DNA of 64,000 nt from Liolophura sinensis (taxonomy: Eukaryota; Mollusca; Polyplacophora; Chitonida; Chitonidae), in assembly GCF_032854445.1 (NCBI RefSeq), contig NC_088300.1, positions 42,196,984 to 42,260,983 on the forward strand. Reading direction: 5' to 3'. The stretch's first letter is position 1. Each line of letters begins with the position of its first letter. Both the position numbers and the translations under genes were made by a program. Under the pieces are notes generated by a model, which had not been told where the DNA came from, did no database searches, and saw only the letters and a program-made list of their open reading frames with translations. Positions 38,343 through 50,500 of this stretch are shown here, piece by piece.

Positions 38343-38616
38343 TTTTATTTATTTAGTTATTTGATTGGTGTTTTACGCCGAACTCAAGAATATTTCACTT
38401 ATACGACGGTGGTCAGCATTATGGTGAGAGGAAACCGGGCACAGCCCAAGGGAAACCAACGACCATCCGCAGATTGCTGGAATACCTTCCCACGTACGGC
38501 CGGAGAGGAAGCCAGCCTGAGCTGGACTTGAACTTACAGCGACCGCATTGGTGAGAGGCTCCCGGGTCATTACGCTGCGCTATAGCGCGAACCAACTGAG
38601 CCACGGATCCCCCCCT
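38343..38616 (-). repeat. SINE-like family B, full length, minus orientation
   Basis: One of the two most complete copies. In reverse it runs from a tRNA-like head (tccgtggctcagttggttcg), through tcacagcgaccgcattgg-type sequence and gtacggccggagaggaagcc, to the tail ttttacgccgaactcaagaa and an A/T-rich end (ttatttatttag). Length is about 270 bp. The two short minus-strand frames inside are frames through the repeat. Confidence 0.85.
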
Positions 38617-41600
38617 TTAGATTTAAAAAGTCAAATAAAGGGAAAAAATGTGTTCAGTATGTATTACACAAAGTATTCTTGTTAAACAGGCACGTGAGCC
38701 AGACTTCGCGAGCTGTATCATTTGCTTCATTCGTATCGTCTGAAATGGAGGCAGAAAAATCAGTTTTGCTAACTACTTGTATTACATCTATATTACATAA
38801 TCCTTAAGTAATATTACATAATTTTAAATGTTCTAAAAGATGAAAGGGTGTATTTTTCTATAATTGTTGAAGTTAGATTACATATCTCAAATCATTTTTT
38901 GTGTCGCATTTCACGAAACAAATATATGCCGTGTTCTCTTTTTAGATTATTTCCCTGAAACTTGGTTATTTATTCATCAATGACAACACAGTGAGTGATG
39001 ACAAAAGCGAGCAACAAATAAGTTTTTTTCTGCGTTATAGGAGATATGTCGTTGTAAGCCCTATCGATATTATTGTCAACAATCACGCACTTGACTCCAG
39101 ATATAAACAGTTCTGTTCTGTGTGTCTGCTCGTGAAGTACATTGACTTAATTTTCTCCATTTGTAAATCCGTCATATCCGATATACACACGTTGCTGCCA
39201 GTTTTGTCATGAATACGTTATGTTTGTAATGATATGTACCTATAATCTCTGCACAAAGGAATGTTGATGTTTTTACGCTTCTAATACACTATACATAATT
39301 AAGTCGTTAAATAAACAAAAGTTGAATATAAATGATGTGGTATTTTTCCACACATCGAAATTCTTGTTGTGTATTTCATTCAAAAAGAGATCAAACAATA
39401 GAGACGGGAAGGACTCAGTTGTTTCAGTTTGCTTCTCAAAGTCTCTTAATATGAAAAGCAAGACATCGGATGTATATGATGGTATTTGAGTGACAATAAT
39501 TGGGCAAATGTCTACCCATTTATTTGATTGAGGTTTAGTCCAGCACCGAAGCTTAACTTTAAGCTTATTTCACTGACAAGATGCACGGTGATCACATTTA
39601 TATTTCTCATGTTAATTTACTCGACTAAGGGTTTACGCTGTATTTACATTTTTACGACGGCCAGTGGAAACCCTTAGAAAACTCACCCAGAGCGGACTCC
39701 TCAAACCCAGGTTGACCCCTACCCTAAGGCCCTCAGTGGCAAACTTAGAAATAAAGACCTGAGATTCATCCACATCCTGACCGGCATTGAGTAAATTGTC
39801 TTTCGCACTGCGTAAAAAACCAAGCAAATGAGTACGGTATATCAAAGAGATAAGCACAGTTTTGTAGTTACACTCAAGTATGTGTCGGTATGCTCCTTTT
39901 CTCCATCTCGGGTACGAGGGATAAACAGTTAATCCCTGTAAGTTCAAGTCCAGCTCCTGCTGGCTTCCTCTTTGGCCGTACGTGTGAAGGTTTTCCAGCA
40001 ACCTGCGAATGGTCATGGGTTTCCCATAATGTTGACCGCCGTCATATAAGTGAAATATTCTCGAGTACAGCGTGAAACAACAATGAAATAATTAAATAGA
40101 CACTTAAGATCGATAGCAACCCGAACTGATTCAGATTAAGTCTTCTGGCTGTTGAAGATAGCTAAAACGTTCGCAAACCTTTAAAGCTGACCATGTGAAT
40201 GTGACGGATGTTGAACGGGTGTCCGTTATCTTTAATTGTCCCGTGCGCTCTGTAAAGCCTGGCTAGCTCGGAAATTAGAGATCCGTTTGCTATACATTAG
40301 ATCCTGCGTTGATAACAACTGACAATGGCTTAATAGATCTTTTTGTGCACTAACATCTATTTGGGTGCTCACAGCTTCGGTACAAGGTTAACAGCACGTG
40401 TAGGAAAGCATGTGCGCTTTCAACGCTGTTACTGGAAGACAATCCAACTGCTTTCTTACTCAACTGAAATCTGAGTCACTGTATTGACTACTCACTCGAC
40501 ACTGGGAATGACTCTTTCCTGAAAACTCTTGCAGACAACAATCAATAGAACTTCGAGTTAGTGTAGGCTCGGTCTGCGAACAAAGTTTTTATACACATTA
40601 GATTGCTTTTACGAACATCCAGTAGAGTGCGCATCAATAGACCGTGACTCCCGCGAGTCATTTACCTGTCAAAGATGGCGTCTTTACAGATGGAAGTGGT
40701 AGTGTGACTGCGTACACAAGTACGATCGATACTGGCTTTGTCCATCTCGATTTTTAGGCAGATCTATAATGACTTAATTAAAGCGTAATTATGCCATAGG
40801 TTCACACCCAAATGTAATAGTGCTGAGTTGCAGGCAGTTAGCATGTGATAACCGCTATTTGCCCGCCCAGTCCCCGTGTCCATACTTATAAATACATCCC
40901 CAAGTCATAAGGGTGTGTTCAGAAGTAGCCTGTTCTTGGAGAGCTGCAGAGGCCAACGCGGAAATGCCATCGATTGAAGTTGTAAACACCACATCAACAG
41001 CCAAAGTGACTTCGCCTCAACTCAAAGCGACAAAAAAGACTTTGTCGGGGGAAAAAAATCAATATATGAGAGAGGTTATTTATTGCAGGCGCTCCCTTTA
41101 CTGGCCACAGCGAGCGTACATCTGTTGTCAGTTTCCAACCTTCCCTTGCTCGGCAATAAGCTAGACTCACGGCACAGGGGAATTTCGGTAGTATCAAGGC
41201 CATCATAACAGGTTGTTTGACCCATGATGTACTTTGAATTTCTTCTTTCTCCGTCCCGACAAAGATTTAGATGGTGATCTCAACTGCGTGATTTTCCTCT
41301 GTGAACACAGCAATGCACACATAATTCAATAAAGCGTAACATAATCTGATAACGTTTTAATCAGTGTAAAACACTGCACAATTCCCAATAATCAAATGGC
41401 ACTAGGGTATAATTAATGTCAGAGTCGTTGTTTGCTTTATGTAGTCCAAAATGCCGAGCATGAGCACCAGTACATGCAGACGTTTAGAGCCTAGTTTTAT
41501 TGATCTGAGCGGATTACTGCTACAATTTGCTAGTTGACTGATTGGCCGATTATCTGACTGATGGATTGGCTGTTTACTTGGTCGGGAGGCTGATCGATAA

Positions 41601-42399
41601 CTAAGCAAGTAACTATGGCCGGCTGGGTCATTGACAACTAGCATCTTTCATTTGAACTTTTCAGTACACAGCACTTTCGGGATGGAGCCAGACAGCCGCG
41701 GCCTGATAGACCTTGGGTTACCCGCCATTTCTGAAGTAGATAAAAATGGTCATCGACAAGAAGCTATCCGGTGGCGGATATAAACAATAAGTTTCCATTT
41801 TCAGAGACCATAGGTTGGCAAGACTGATTACATGGGTTCGTTTGGTCTGACCAAGTCCTTGAAGATTTCTGCTTCAGTACGTTATTAGCAGGAGACAAAT
41901 TGGCAGAGCAATGGATTGTTCTTTGAGGGCAAATTAGCCTTGCCAAAGCTCTGCAAGATAGATATCACCACGTAACCACCATCGATTTTCAGCCTTGTTT
42001 TCGAAACAACCAAAACATTATTGTATGCATCTAAGGTGATGACTTGCAAAGCCTCGCGTAGCGTGATCTGTACAGATCAGTCTCTATGGACCAAAGGAGA
42101 CCTCAAACGTGAAATCAAAAACTTTTGGCTTTATCAATAAGCTAATTACTGTCACATTTTTAATGGGGCGATAATAAAGCATTAAGGCTACATCTTCTCC
42201 AAATGAACAGTATGGTTTTGTACCCTACATATAGCGAAATTAAGACGAATTGTTATAAATATATATATATTAACAAAATAAATGCAAAAATGTAATTGTA
42301 AGACATATTTACATTATTGGTAAAGAAGTGTTGTGTATATAACTCATTTTGAAAAGATGGGGTGCACAGCATTTTGCGGACAGAAGATGTACATTGTAT
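38617..42399. other. Intergenic, with SINE fragments, no gene seen
   Basis: A family B tail trace lies at about 39625-39673 (minus) and a larger family B piece at 39938-40098 (plus). Frames at 39633-40016, 40913-41164 and 41402-41644 show no domain or splice support. Confidence 0.45.
39938..40098 (+). repeat. SINE-like family B, 3' part, plus orientation
   Basis: It contains agttcaagtccagctcctgc, tggcttcctctttggccgta, cataagtgaaat-type tail sequence and cgagtacagcgtgaaacaac. The head is absent. A reverse-oriented tail trace lies about 265 bases upstream. Confidence 0.75.
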
Positions 42400-43100
42400 G
42401 TACGGTTTATGCACCTTTGCTTTTTGAGTGTACGACATGATTGCTTATGGGCCATTACGTGTTGAGTGTACGACATGATTGGTTTATGAACCTTTACTTT
42501 TTGAGTGTAGGACATGATTGGTTTATGGACCTTTAAGTTTTGAGTGTACGACATGATTGGTTTATGAACCTTTACGTATTGAGTATACGACATGATTGGT
42601 TTATGAACTTTTACTTTTTTAGCATTCGACATGATTAGTTTATGGCCATTCCCCTTTTGAGTGTACGACATGATTGGTTTATGGGCCTTTACGTATTGAG
42701 TATACGACATGATTGGCTTATGAACCTTTACTTTTTGAGTATTGGACAAGATTGGTTTATGGCCATTTTCCTGTTGAGTGTACGACATGATTGGTTTATG
42801 AACTTTTACGTTTTGAGTACACGACATGATTGGTTTATGGCCATTTTCATTTTGAGTATACGACATGATTGGTTTATGAACATTTACTTTCGAGTATACG
42901 ACACGATTGGTTTATGAACTTTTACGTTTTGAGTACACGACATGATTGGTTTATGGCCATTTTCATTTTGAGTATACGACATGATTGGTTTATGGACCTT
43001 TACTTTTTGAGTATACGATATGACTGGTTGATGGATCTGTATTTTTTGGGTATACCGCATGATTGGTTTATGGATTTTTACTTTGTGAGTATACAGAACA
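42400..43100. repeat. 38-bp minisatellite, about 17 units, open on both strands
   Basis: The unit contains gagtgtacgacatgattggt, ttatggacctttac and a T-run. The period is 38-39 bp. The minus strand reads as repeats of MSYTQKVKVHKPI (42309-42866) and the plus strand as HDWFMNLYVLSIR (42642-43117). The translations arise from a stop-poor unit; no gene signals accompany them. Confidence 0.9.
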
Positions 43101-45160
43101 CAGTTTTCTTAATATGATAGAAAAGCTAACTGGAAAAGTGTGTTGACATTTGCCGTTAACAGTCTTCTTGCATATGACCGCTTTTGTTGTATTTTGAAAA
43201 AAGATTTTCCAGGGCTACGACTGGATATGACCCAATCCCCTTTCGTCTCATACCCACATGGACGATTAACCATTCAATGTGGATCTTCTACTCGGGACAC
43301 ATTGTGTTGACTTTTTAAATCCAAAACCTTGAAAATATTTAAATACTGTTTAGTAATCAGTGTTTAAGTAGTCTCTATGCGGAGATCAGCCGTCAACGAA
43401 TTAGGACGTCTCAGACCAATAATCGCGTGGCCAATTCCCACAATGACGTTAACACAAACCACCAAAGAACTAGAAAATATATAGTGTACGAAATTAGGAC
43501 GGAATCATGCAAAGAGAATCAGTCAACGGTTTTCAATGATGTTAGAAAGACGGAAATGAAGAAAATCAGTATTCAAATCGTGTACCGTGCTGGTATATAA
43601 GTTGTCGATAAAAAACATGTATCTCAGTTGCGCTTTGACTGCAGTTTTCATATATCTACGTTGCGATCTAATTCAAGCTGTTTTCTGTCAGGATAAGGTG
43701 TTCGTGCGTTCAAGCAGTCCGTTAAACACAGAAATACAGGATCATCAAACATATCATGTTTATTTATTTATCTGATTGGTGTTTTACGCCGTACTCAAAA
43801 ATATTTCACTTATACGACTACATATTATGCTACAGTATATGCGAAGATAGTGTCATCGTATTGTGCTCTATACAACGATAGTTTTAATCTGACCATAAGG
43901 TGAGGGAGTCTAGGTACAGTACAGCCCTGTGCATTGAACTCTGAAAGCTACTCCTCAAAGAGAATATAGGCACATTTAGACTACTTCAATATATGAAGTA
44001 CTGTGTTAAGACAAGGAAAATCTGTTCTTAAATAACTGTCACCAGTTTAGTTATTCAATGCTACTTTAATTCTCAACAAGAGTCTCCTTCTCCTTCCATC
44101 GCCTTCCATAAACTGGCGCGAATTTGCATGCTTCCTGGGATACCAGTCCCATTTATTACCGGTGTTAATCAACAATGTCCACAGTTGGAAAGAAGCAAGG
44201 TCACAACCACAGACAATTAAGCATTTGTACACTAAGAGATCTACTCACCAGAGATTCAATAATAAATTGTATACGAACTGGGTGTTCTACTTGGGTGGTT
44301 CAACAAGACCCTATATGGAAAGCTAAACTGGCCTCAGAGAAATCAAAGACCCTATAGCGACATTTGGCAATGGCAATTGCCTTTGGAATAGAGGACGGTT
44401 TAGATGAATTTTCCGCGATAAAGTAGCTATTTGTCAAACGACTGTCGGTCTCTTTGTGGGGAATCTGTCCATGCGAATTCTGACTCGATAAGCCGTCCAG
44501 TATGAGACTCACGACCCAGTCAGTTTGGATGAGCCTGGTCACAGTAACCGACTTCTTTCCCCCCACACAAATTGTCTATTCCAGGCCAAAATCCGGCTCA
44601 ATGAAGATATGAATCAATCGAAATGTGTAGGCATACAAAGGAAAGAAGGTCAGAGGGGGAATCAGGAAACTGACCTCCTATAGGACCGAGGTTATCTGCC
44701 CATGGCTGTTTCATACATACTTCCTGGCGAGCAGCTGAGTCGGTTGTAATCGGATTTGTCAGAATGATCATTTGGACTTGATTGCGGTACACAAACCCGT
44801 GTTGGAGGTCGATGGCCCTCACCAGCTATTGGTGGACATAGGGATAGAGTAAACGCCTTCGAGTATCAGGGGAGTCCACACCACGCCATGTTAATCATAC
44901 TAAATTTTATTTAAATTGTGTACTCAGATGCTGTTCCAAGCCGTGATACAGTATCAGCCAGGTTATACTAGGTAGCCAGTTTGATTCGTACCTTCATCTG
45001 CTCTCCTGTATGGGTCATTATGAGATGTTATTTCTTTTAGTTACTGTTAATTAAGTGATATTCGTGGATTTCATTAGGAGAATAATAAATACAGTACCGA
45101 TATGATGTAGATACCCCGCAAAGCAGAACACCAATTATAGTTTGAAACGTGCGACAAATA
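43101..45160. other. Intergenic, one SINE tail, no gene seen
   Basis: A family B tail lies at 43758-43822 (minus). The frame at 44300-44566 (minus) is open for 88 codons but not recognisable. Confidence 0.45.
43758..43822 (-). repeat. SINE-like family B tail, minus orientation
   Basis: It reads tttatttatttatctgattg, gtgttttacgccgtactcaa and aaatatttcacttatacgac, then stops abruptly. It is a 5'-truncated copy. Confidence 0.75.
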
Positions 45161-45161
45161 C

Positions 45162-45446
45162 ACTGTCAAAATTTTAGCACAGTTGGTAAAGCGTCCGGTT
45201 TGGAAGCCGTACATCAAGGGTCAATTCTTGGTCGAGTCACACCTAAAAGAGGTGTCTAAGGAGGATTATGTCACCTTTATTAATGGGGTAGGTCAACCCT
45301 AATTTTTAGGGTCGCGTGACCCTAAATTATAGGGTTTGATAAGTGACCCTAATATTTGTAGTTGGTCATGTGTATACCCTCAATATCAGGGTCATATCTG
45401 TTCCTAGTTTTTCTGGTAGGTTTGACCCTTTTCTCTTAACAGTGTA
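45162..45446. repeat. Possible non-autonomous element with tRNA-like head and ACCCTAA palindromes
   Basis: The left end reads cactgtcaaaa and the right end ttttctcttaacagtg, so short cactgt/acagtg termini face each other. At 45178-45245 there is a tRNA-like stretch (cacagttggtaaagcgtccg) related to family A. At 45290-45400 several imperfect palindromes occur: accctaatttttagggt, gaccctaaattatagggttt and accctcaatatcagggt. The pieces may belong to different insertions. Confidence 0.45.
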
Positions 45447-46937
45447 GTAGTATTGGTGGTGTTATTGACAAATAAAAAATATATATTTTTAATATTTTAG
45501 TACTGAAAACCAATTTTAGACCTCTTAAGAGTCCTAAATTAAAAGGACACTAATTTACCCCTTCGCCTTCCGTCTGGCTTCCGCTGACATTTTCTGTATT
45601 ATTACCGTCGTGACAGAGACAGATATGTCAACATTTACATCACTGCCGGGTCTAAGAGTTAATCACAGAATCTGGATATAGGGAGCGATGTGCTCCGGGC
45701 TACGTCATTGTTCAATACGCACAGATCATATATCAGTCATCAGTCATTACCAGTGGGGCTATTCTTATACCAACACTGCCTTGCGATCCTACTTTTCCAT
45801 GACTTTGCTATATTAGTTTTGTATCGTAAGAGCTATGCGTGTTTCCGTGCAGGATTTCCTAGCACGGTAATCTTCGTCAATAGTCAAGAGTTCAAAAGTA
45901 AATGTGACATGCGATGTTTTGTGGTAACGAAATGATTCAAGGAGAATCTGGGGACAAATTGTATATTCATTAAGACAATTCTGGTGAGTCTAAAAAGACG
46001 CAATGTGCTATGGACGCCAGACCGCTACATCACAGATACGAAGCAATTATCACAAATACTTCCCAGTGTTTCCAGGTGTCAAATGATTAGTTTTCTTCAT
46101 TAATAAACCATGGACAGTATAAGCGAAGAATTCTTTATTTAAATATCAAATAAATAAACAAATCCTTTTAGATCCTTTAGGTAAATATCAAATGAATAAA
46201 CAAATCCAAGACTTGATGAGAATATGGATGTAAAGAAAAAATATATGATCGAAAATATATACAACAGACGCCTTTTCGACCTCGATTTCGTAAGAAATCT
46301 CTTTCTCCATAGTGCTCTGTAGTGTATAATGAGAACTTTACAGTCTTTCTCTCAATTAGTACAATGCAAACCTACTGTGTGTCACGGCGAGAACACATTA
46401 AGACACACTTAAGAAAGCCTGCTGCGAAAGCAGGTAATGAAATATTATCTATAAGTCTGTCATATTCACGTCACCAGGCACGATCGATAATTGCTGAGAG
46501 CGGACGGACGTTTTTGAACGGTGTAGCTGCTAAGAGCTTCGAACTGTCGCTTGTCAAAAAAATACAAATGCACACACTTCCAGGACTTTCTTACATTATG
46601 CTTGTGTGATTGACAAGTGGCAGTTTCTTGTCATCGTATGGAATACAGTCATCACATGTTTACATTTATAACATGGAATTTATAAACAACGTTTGAAGAG
46701 ACTCTATTTCCATACCCAGGCCTACATATCATAGAAAACTCCACTGAAAGCGATCAGTTGACCTAATGCACTAACCTTTTCTTACCGTTTATTTTGGATT
46801 CCATATGAACTGCGTATATAACAACCGTACATAACTACAAAGTCGACAAAGCGAAGAAATAAGGGAGAATGAAAGAGTTTTTAAGTACATTTTGTAATTA
46901 CCGGTTGCTACGGTAATCACAGTTTGGACGAAAATTT
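45447..46937. other. Intergenic, nothing recognised
   Basis: AT-rich DNA. The frames at 45690-45935 and 46322-46609 have no domain or splice support. Confidence 0.45.
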
Positions 46938-47177
46938 TTATTGTTGTACATTAGATGCTTTACTGATTTGTCTTTTCTGGTAGAGATGACTGCTATACTT
47001 CTTCATGATTTCATCAGTATAGAAAAGGCCCCGTGTAACACGGCCCCTTAAAGCAGCAAGTACTAGTGGAACAATCCCAGCTATTAATACCATCTCTCTA
47101 ACTGGTATACGTCTTGCTATCGCATCGTTCCCAAAGGAAGGTAAAAACCATTGGATTAATGATGGGGTTTGTAACAT
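46938..47177 (-). CDS. Unconfirmed small membrane-protein frame, weakly like a lipid phosphatase N-terminus
   Basis: An ATG-started 79-codon frame follows an acceptor-like site (gattaccctag) two bases upstream of the ATG. It has one hydrophobic segment (MVLIAGIVPLVLAAL, about 29-43), then RGRVTRGLFYTDEIMKKY. In phospholipid phosphatases (PAP2/PLPP) a first helix is followed by a loop of the type RG-F-F-C-x-DE-S-I-K-Y, which this resembles. The catalytic PAP2 motifs are not in this segment and I did not find them nearby. It lies just downstream of the minus-strand RLC gene. It may be a lone exon, a pseudogene fragment or chance. Confidence 0.3.
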   Translation of the reverse strand: MLQTPSLIQWFLPSFGNDAIARRIPVREMVLIAGIVPLVLAALRGRVTRGLFYTDEIMKKYSSHLYQKRQISKASNVQQ

Positions 47178-47387
47178 CCCTAGGGTAATCAGGATACAGT
47201 GAGGAATTCCTTAAAAAAAACTCTCTGAAAGACAATTAAGCACTTTTAATTATTAAACAGATGAGATGGGTGTTGATTTTCAAAGTTTAGACGTTATTAA
47301 CCGTTTAGCTTTGCCTCTTGTAGGTTCAGTGTGTCTGGCATATGAAGACATGGCGTCTGGCCAGTGATAATGACAAGTAAAGCCAGC

Positions 47388-47393
47388 TTTATT
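47388..47393 (-). terminator. AATAAA poly(A) signal of the minus-strand RLC gene
   Basis: On the minus strand aacaataaagctgg occurs 110 bases after the stop codon, at the position expected for a compact 3' UTR. It is the first AATAAA after the stop. Confidence 0.75.
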
Positions 47394-47502
47394 GTTTTTT
47401 AGGCTTAACCAGTCTTGCTCTCCTGTCCTGGAATCAAAACAGCCGGTACATTATCCTCCCGCGGGGCAAGCCGCTGCTGGCAGAGTGAGGGCCGCTGCCT
47501 GT

Positions 47503-47598
47503 TTACATCGCCCCATCACCCCCGGTCAGAACAGACACAAAGCTTTTATAATCGACTTTACCATTTTTTACTGGAATCTGTTCCCAAGTCTCCTGAAT
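47503..47598 (-). CDS. RLC (minus) exon 7: C-terminus and stop
   Basis: A 96-bp exon encoding IQETWEQIPVKNGKVDYK and SFVSVLTGGDGAM, then TAA. The acceptor is gatgtttcag. It corresponds to the RLC C-terminal lobe, where most members have EAP-x-x-x-x-G-x-F-x-Y-x-x-F. The conserved Ala of EAP is Ile here. Confidence 0.9.
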   Translation of the reverse strand: MQETWEQIPVKNGKVDYKSFVSVLTGGDGAM

Positions 47599-50500
47599 CT
47601 GAAACATCGATAGAGATTTCCAATGTAGCTGTTATTTGTCTCTGGTGTTAACACATAGCGCATTCAGATATAAACCTTACTGCTGCTAAAATATCATAAC
47701 AGTATCTGTATTTATTATGGGCAGGTGAATTATCAGGCTTTATGCTTTTATTATTTCAAAGTGGACTCAATGTACACTCGAACAATATATTCCTATATGT
47801 ATAGTAGCTACAGGGAAACAATGAAACAGGGTTACAATGACAACCTCAGACAGTATCCACCGAAAACTTAAAAATGCACAGACAAAACAGATGGTGCTTT
47901 GACAGAGGAAGTCATAGCTATTTATTTAACAGATATTTGGGGAGGGGGGGGGGGCTGTAAATCTGGTTACCATGGCACCCGAGGAAATGGACCAATGTGA
48001 GGCGCGAGACATCGACATCCCTGTTAAAGAGGTAGAGTGTATGGATACAGCCACCAAAAATTAAAACTTTACATGCAATACAACTGCACTGGAAGCAGAA
48101 GTACAAACATGTGAACAGACAGACATACAAAATCGTAATACAATATAAAATAACCTAAATTCGGCCTATAAATAATACATTACAGGATGTAATACCACAA
48201 CTGTCATTACACAACCGAGTACAGGGACCTTTGACCCAAATCTAATAATATCCCAACAAAATCACCCGATGAGATAATAAATCGATGACTGCACGTTGCC
48301 ATTTAAACTCGCTTTCCTCCATCCTGAAAAGTGAAACCCACTCTACACATATGTTTCTGGAAAATGTTCCTCTCTCACTAAAATTATACTATGCTGTGTT
48401 TAAACTCGCTTTCCTCCATCCTGAAAAGTGAAAGTGTTGGCTATGGCGAATGAATATCCCCGCGACTCCTTTCCTCTTGAATAAACTCATAACTCCTTAC
48501 CACATGGCTATATCCATGACTCCTCCTTTCGACTCCTGGCTCCTTACCCGCAACTCCTTACCGAATCAATATACACATGACTCATTATCGCATGAACCCA
48601 ACCACGGCTCCTTACCGCATGTATATGCCCACGACTTTTTAACGCATAAATATAGTCACGATTCCTTTCCACATGGCTATATCCACAACTCATGACCGCA
48701 TGAATACACCCACGACTCCTTAGTCCATGAATATACCCATGCACAACTCCTCACAGCACGAATACACTAACGACACCTCACCGCATGGATATACTCACGC
48801 TCCTTAGTCCATGAATATACCCATGCACGACTCCTCATCGCATGAATATAATCACAACTCCTCATAGCACGAATACACTAACGACTCCTCACCGCATGGA
48901 TATAACCACGACTCATCACCACATGAAAATACTCACGACTCCTTTCCACTTGAAAATAACCCCTAAAGAATGAATATACTCACGACTCCTTACCGCATGA
49001 ATATACTCACGACTTCTTACCACACAAATATAACCACGACCCCTTACCACATGAATATACCCACCACTCCTTACCGCCTGAATATACTCAGGTGGCACAG
49101 TAGCCTCACAGTAGCCTCTCACCAATGCGGTCGCTGTGAGTTCAAGTCCAGCTCATGCTGGCTTCCTCTCCGGCCGTACGTGGGAAGGTCTGCCAGCAAC
49201 CTGCGGATGGTCATTGGTTTCCCTTGGGCTCTGCCCGGTTTCCAGTCACCGTACTGTTGGCCGCCGTCGAATCAGTGAAATATTCTTGAGTTCGGCGTAA
49301 AACACCAATCAAATAAATAAATAAATAAATCGAAGCCTGGTGTGGTCTTGGTTATTTTTCAGCACTACAATCTGTGCTATATCCAGAAAATGTAATGCAT
49401 GATAACGATAATATCATACATGGCAACTTTCCACTGTAAATGATATTACAACGCCGATATTTCATGCGGCGTTTCTAAATAAAATCTGCAACCCTACCTC
49501 GTCTGTAGACAGGTTGTCACCCATCGTTTGTAACAGCTCCAACAAGCTGAAAGAAACAGTGGTGTCCAGTTTAGCAAATAATCATGTATGTCTGCTACAA
49601 CAGAGGGCACATATTTTTTCATTCTTGAACATCACAATGTCAGCAAATTGAAACATTGTAGACCACTTCTACAAATAATCAACTGACTCGCTCTCAAATT
49701 CTGTTGTAAAAAGAAAGTTAATTCCACCATGCACATTTCTTCCAAGGCAATCCCCGGACGGATATTTTTTCCGTGCAGTATTCGTGAATTCTTAACTTAT
49801 TCTTACTTAAGACGGTCAGAATTCGGGATTCCCCACATCTCGTCAGTTACCCGACAAACCATTTCATTCAATGTCACAATCACACAGTCAAGATGGCTGT
49901 CTGCTAGAGCATCTTGATTTCAACACAGTTATGTCTATGATTCCTTATGAACACAAGACGGCACCGTTGACCATTATATAATTGGAGGCAATTAATAGTA
50001 GAGAGTGCGCCACTGTTTGGTTGGCCGTACATGAAGATCGCTTGTCTCCCACCAAAATGACATGCGCACGTTTGCCAATAACTCGTCAATCTACGTCAGA
50101 CAAAATTGATGCCCGTTGTACAGGTGAAACTTGTTTGAGCACAATGAAATAAATGAATATTTCTTGATGAACAGAAGCCATCTTCATCCCACACCCACCC
50201 ACCCGCCCCACCGGACACATTCACTCCCGAATAACTTGATGTTGCTCACTATTTTTCAGGAATGTAACCTCTATTCTCCGGGTCAAACATCTGGAATGCC
50301 TCCTGTATTCTGTCACTGGGATCGTAACCTGTCCAACGTGGAAGAATTAGGTTAGCCACATAAGTTCACAGCTTAGATCCGCCTATTAACGCCATACTTA
50401 ACATAAAGAATTATTTTATTTTACAGATCCCGGAGGAAACCCACGACAATCACTTTCATTACGTGACCAGTTGCGATCACTTTGATTATGTGATCAGTTG

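Noticed and set aside
42309-42866. 185-codon minus-strand frame with MSYTQ repeats
   Set aside because: A frame through the 38-bp minisatellite, with a similar frame open on the opposite strand.
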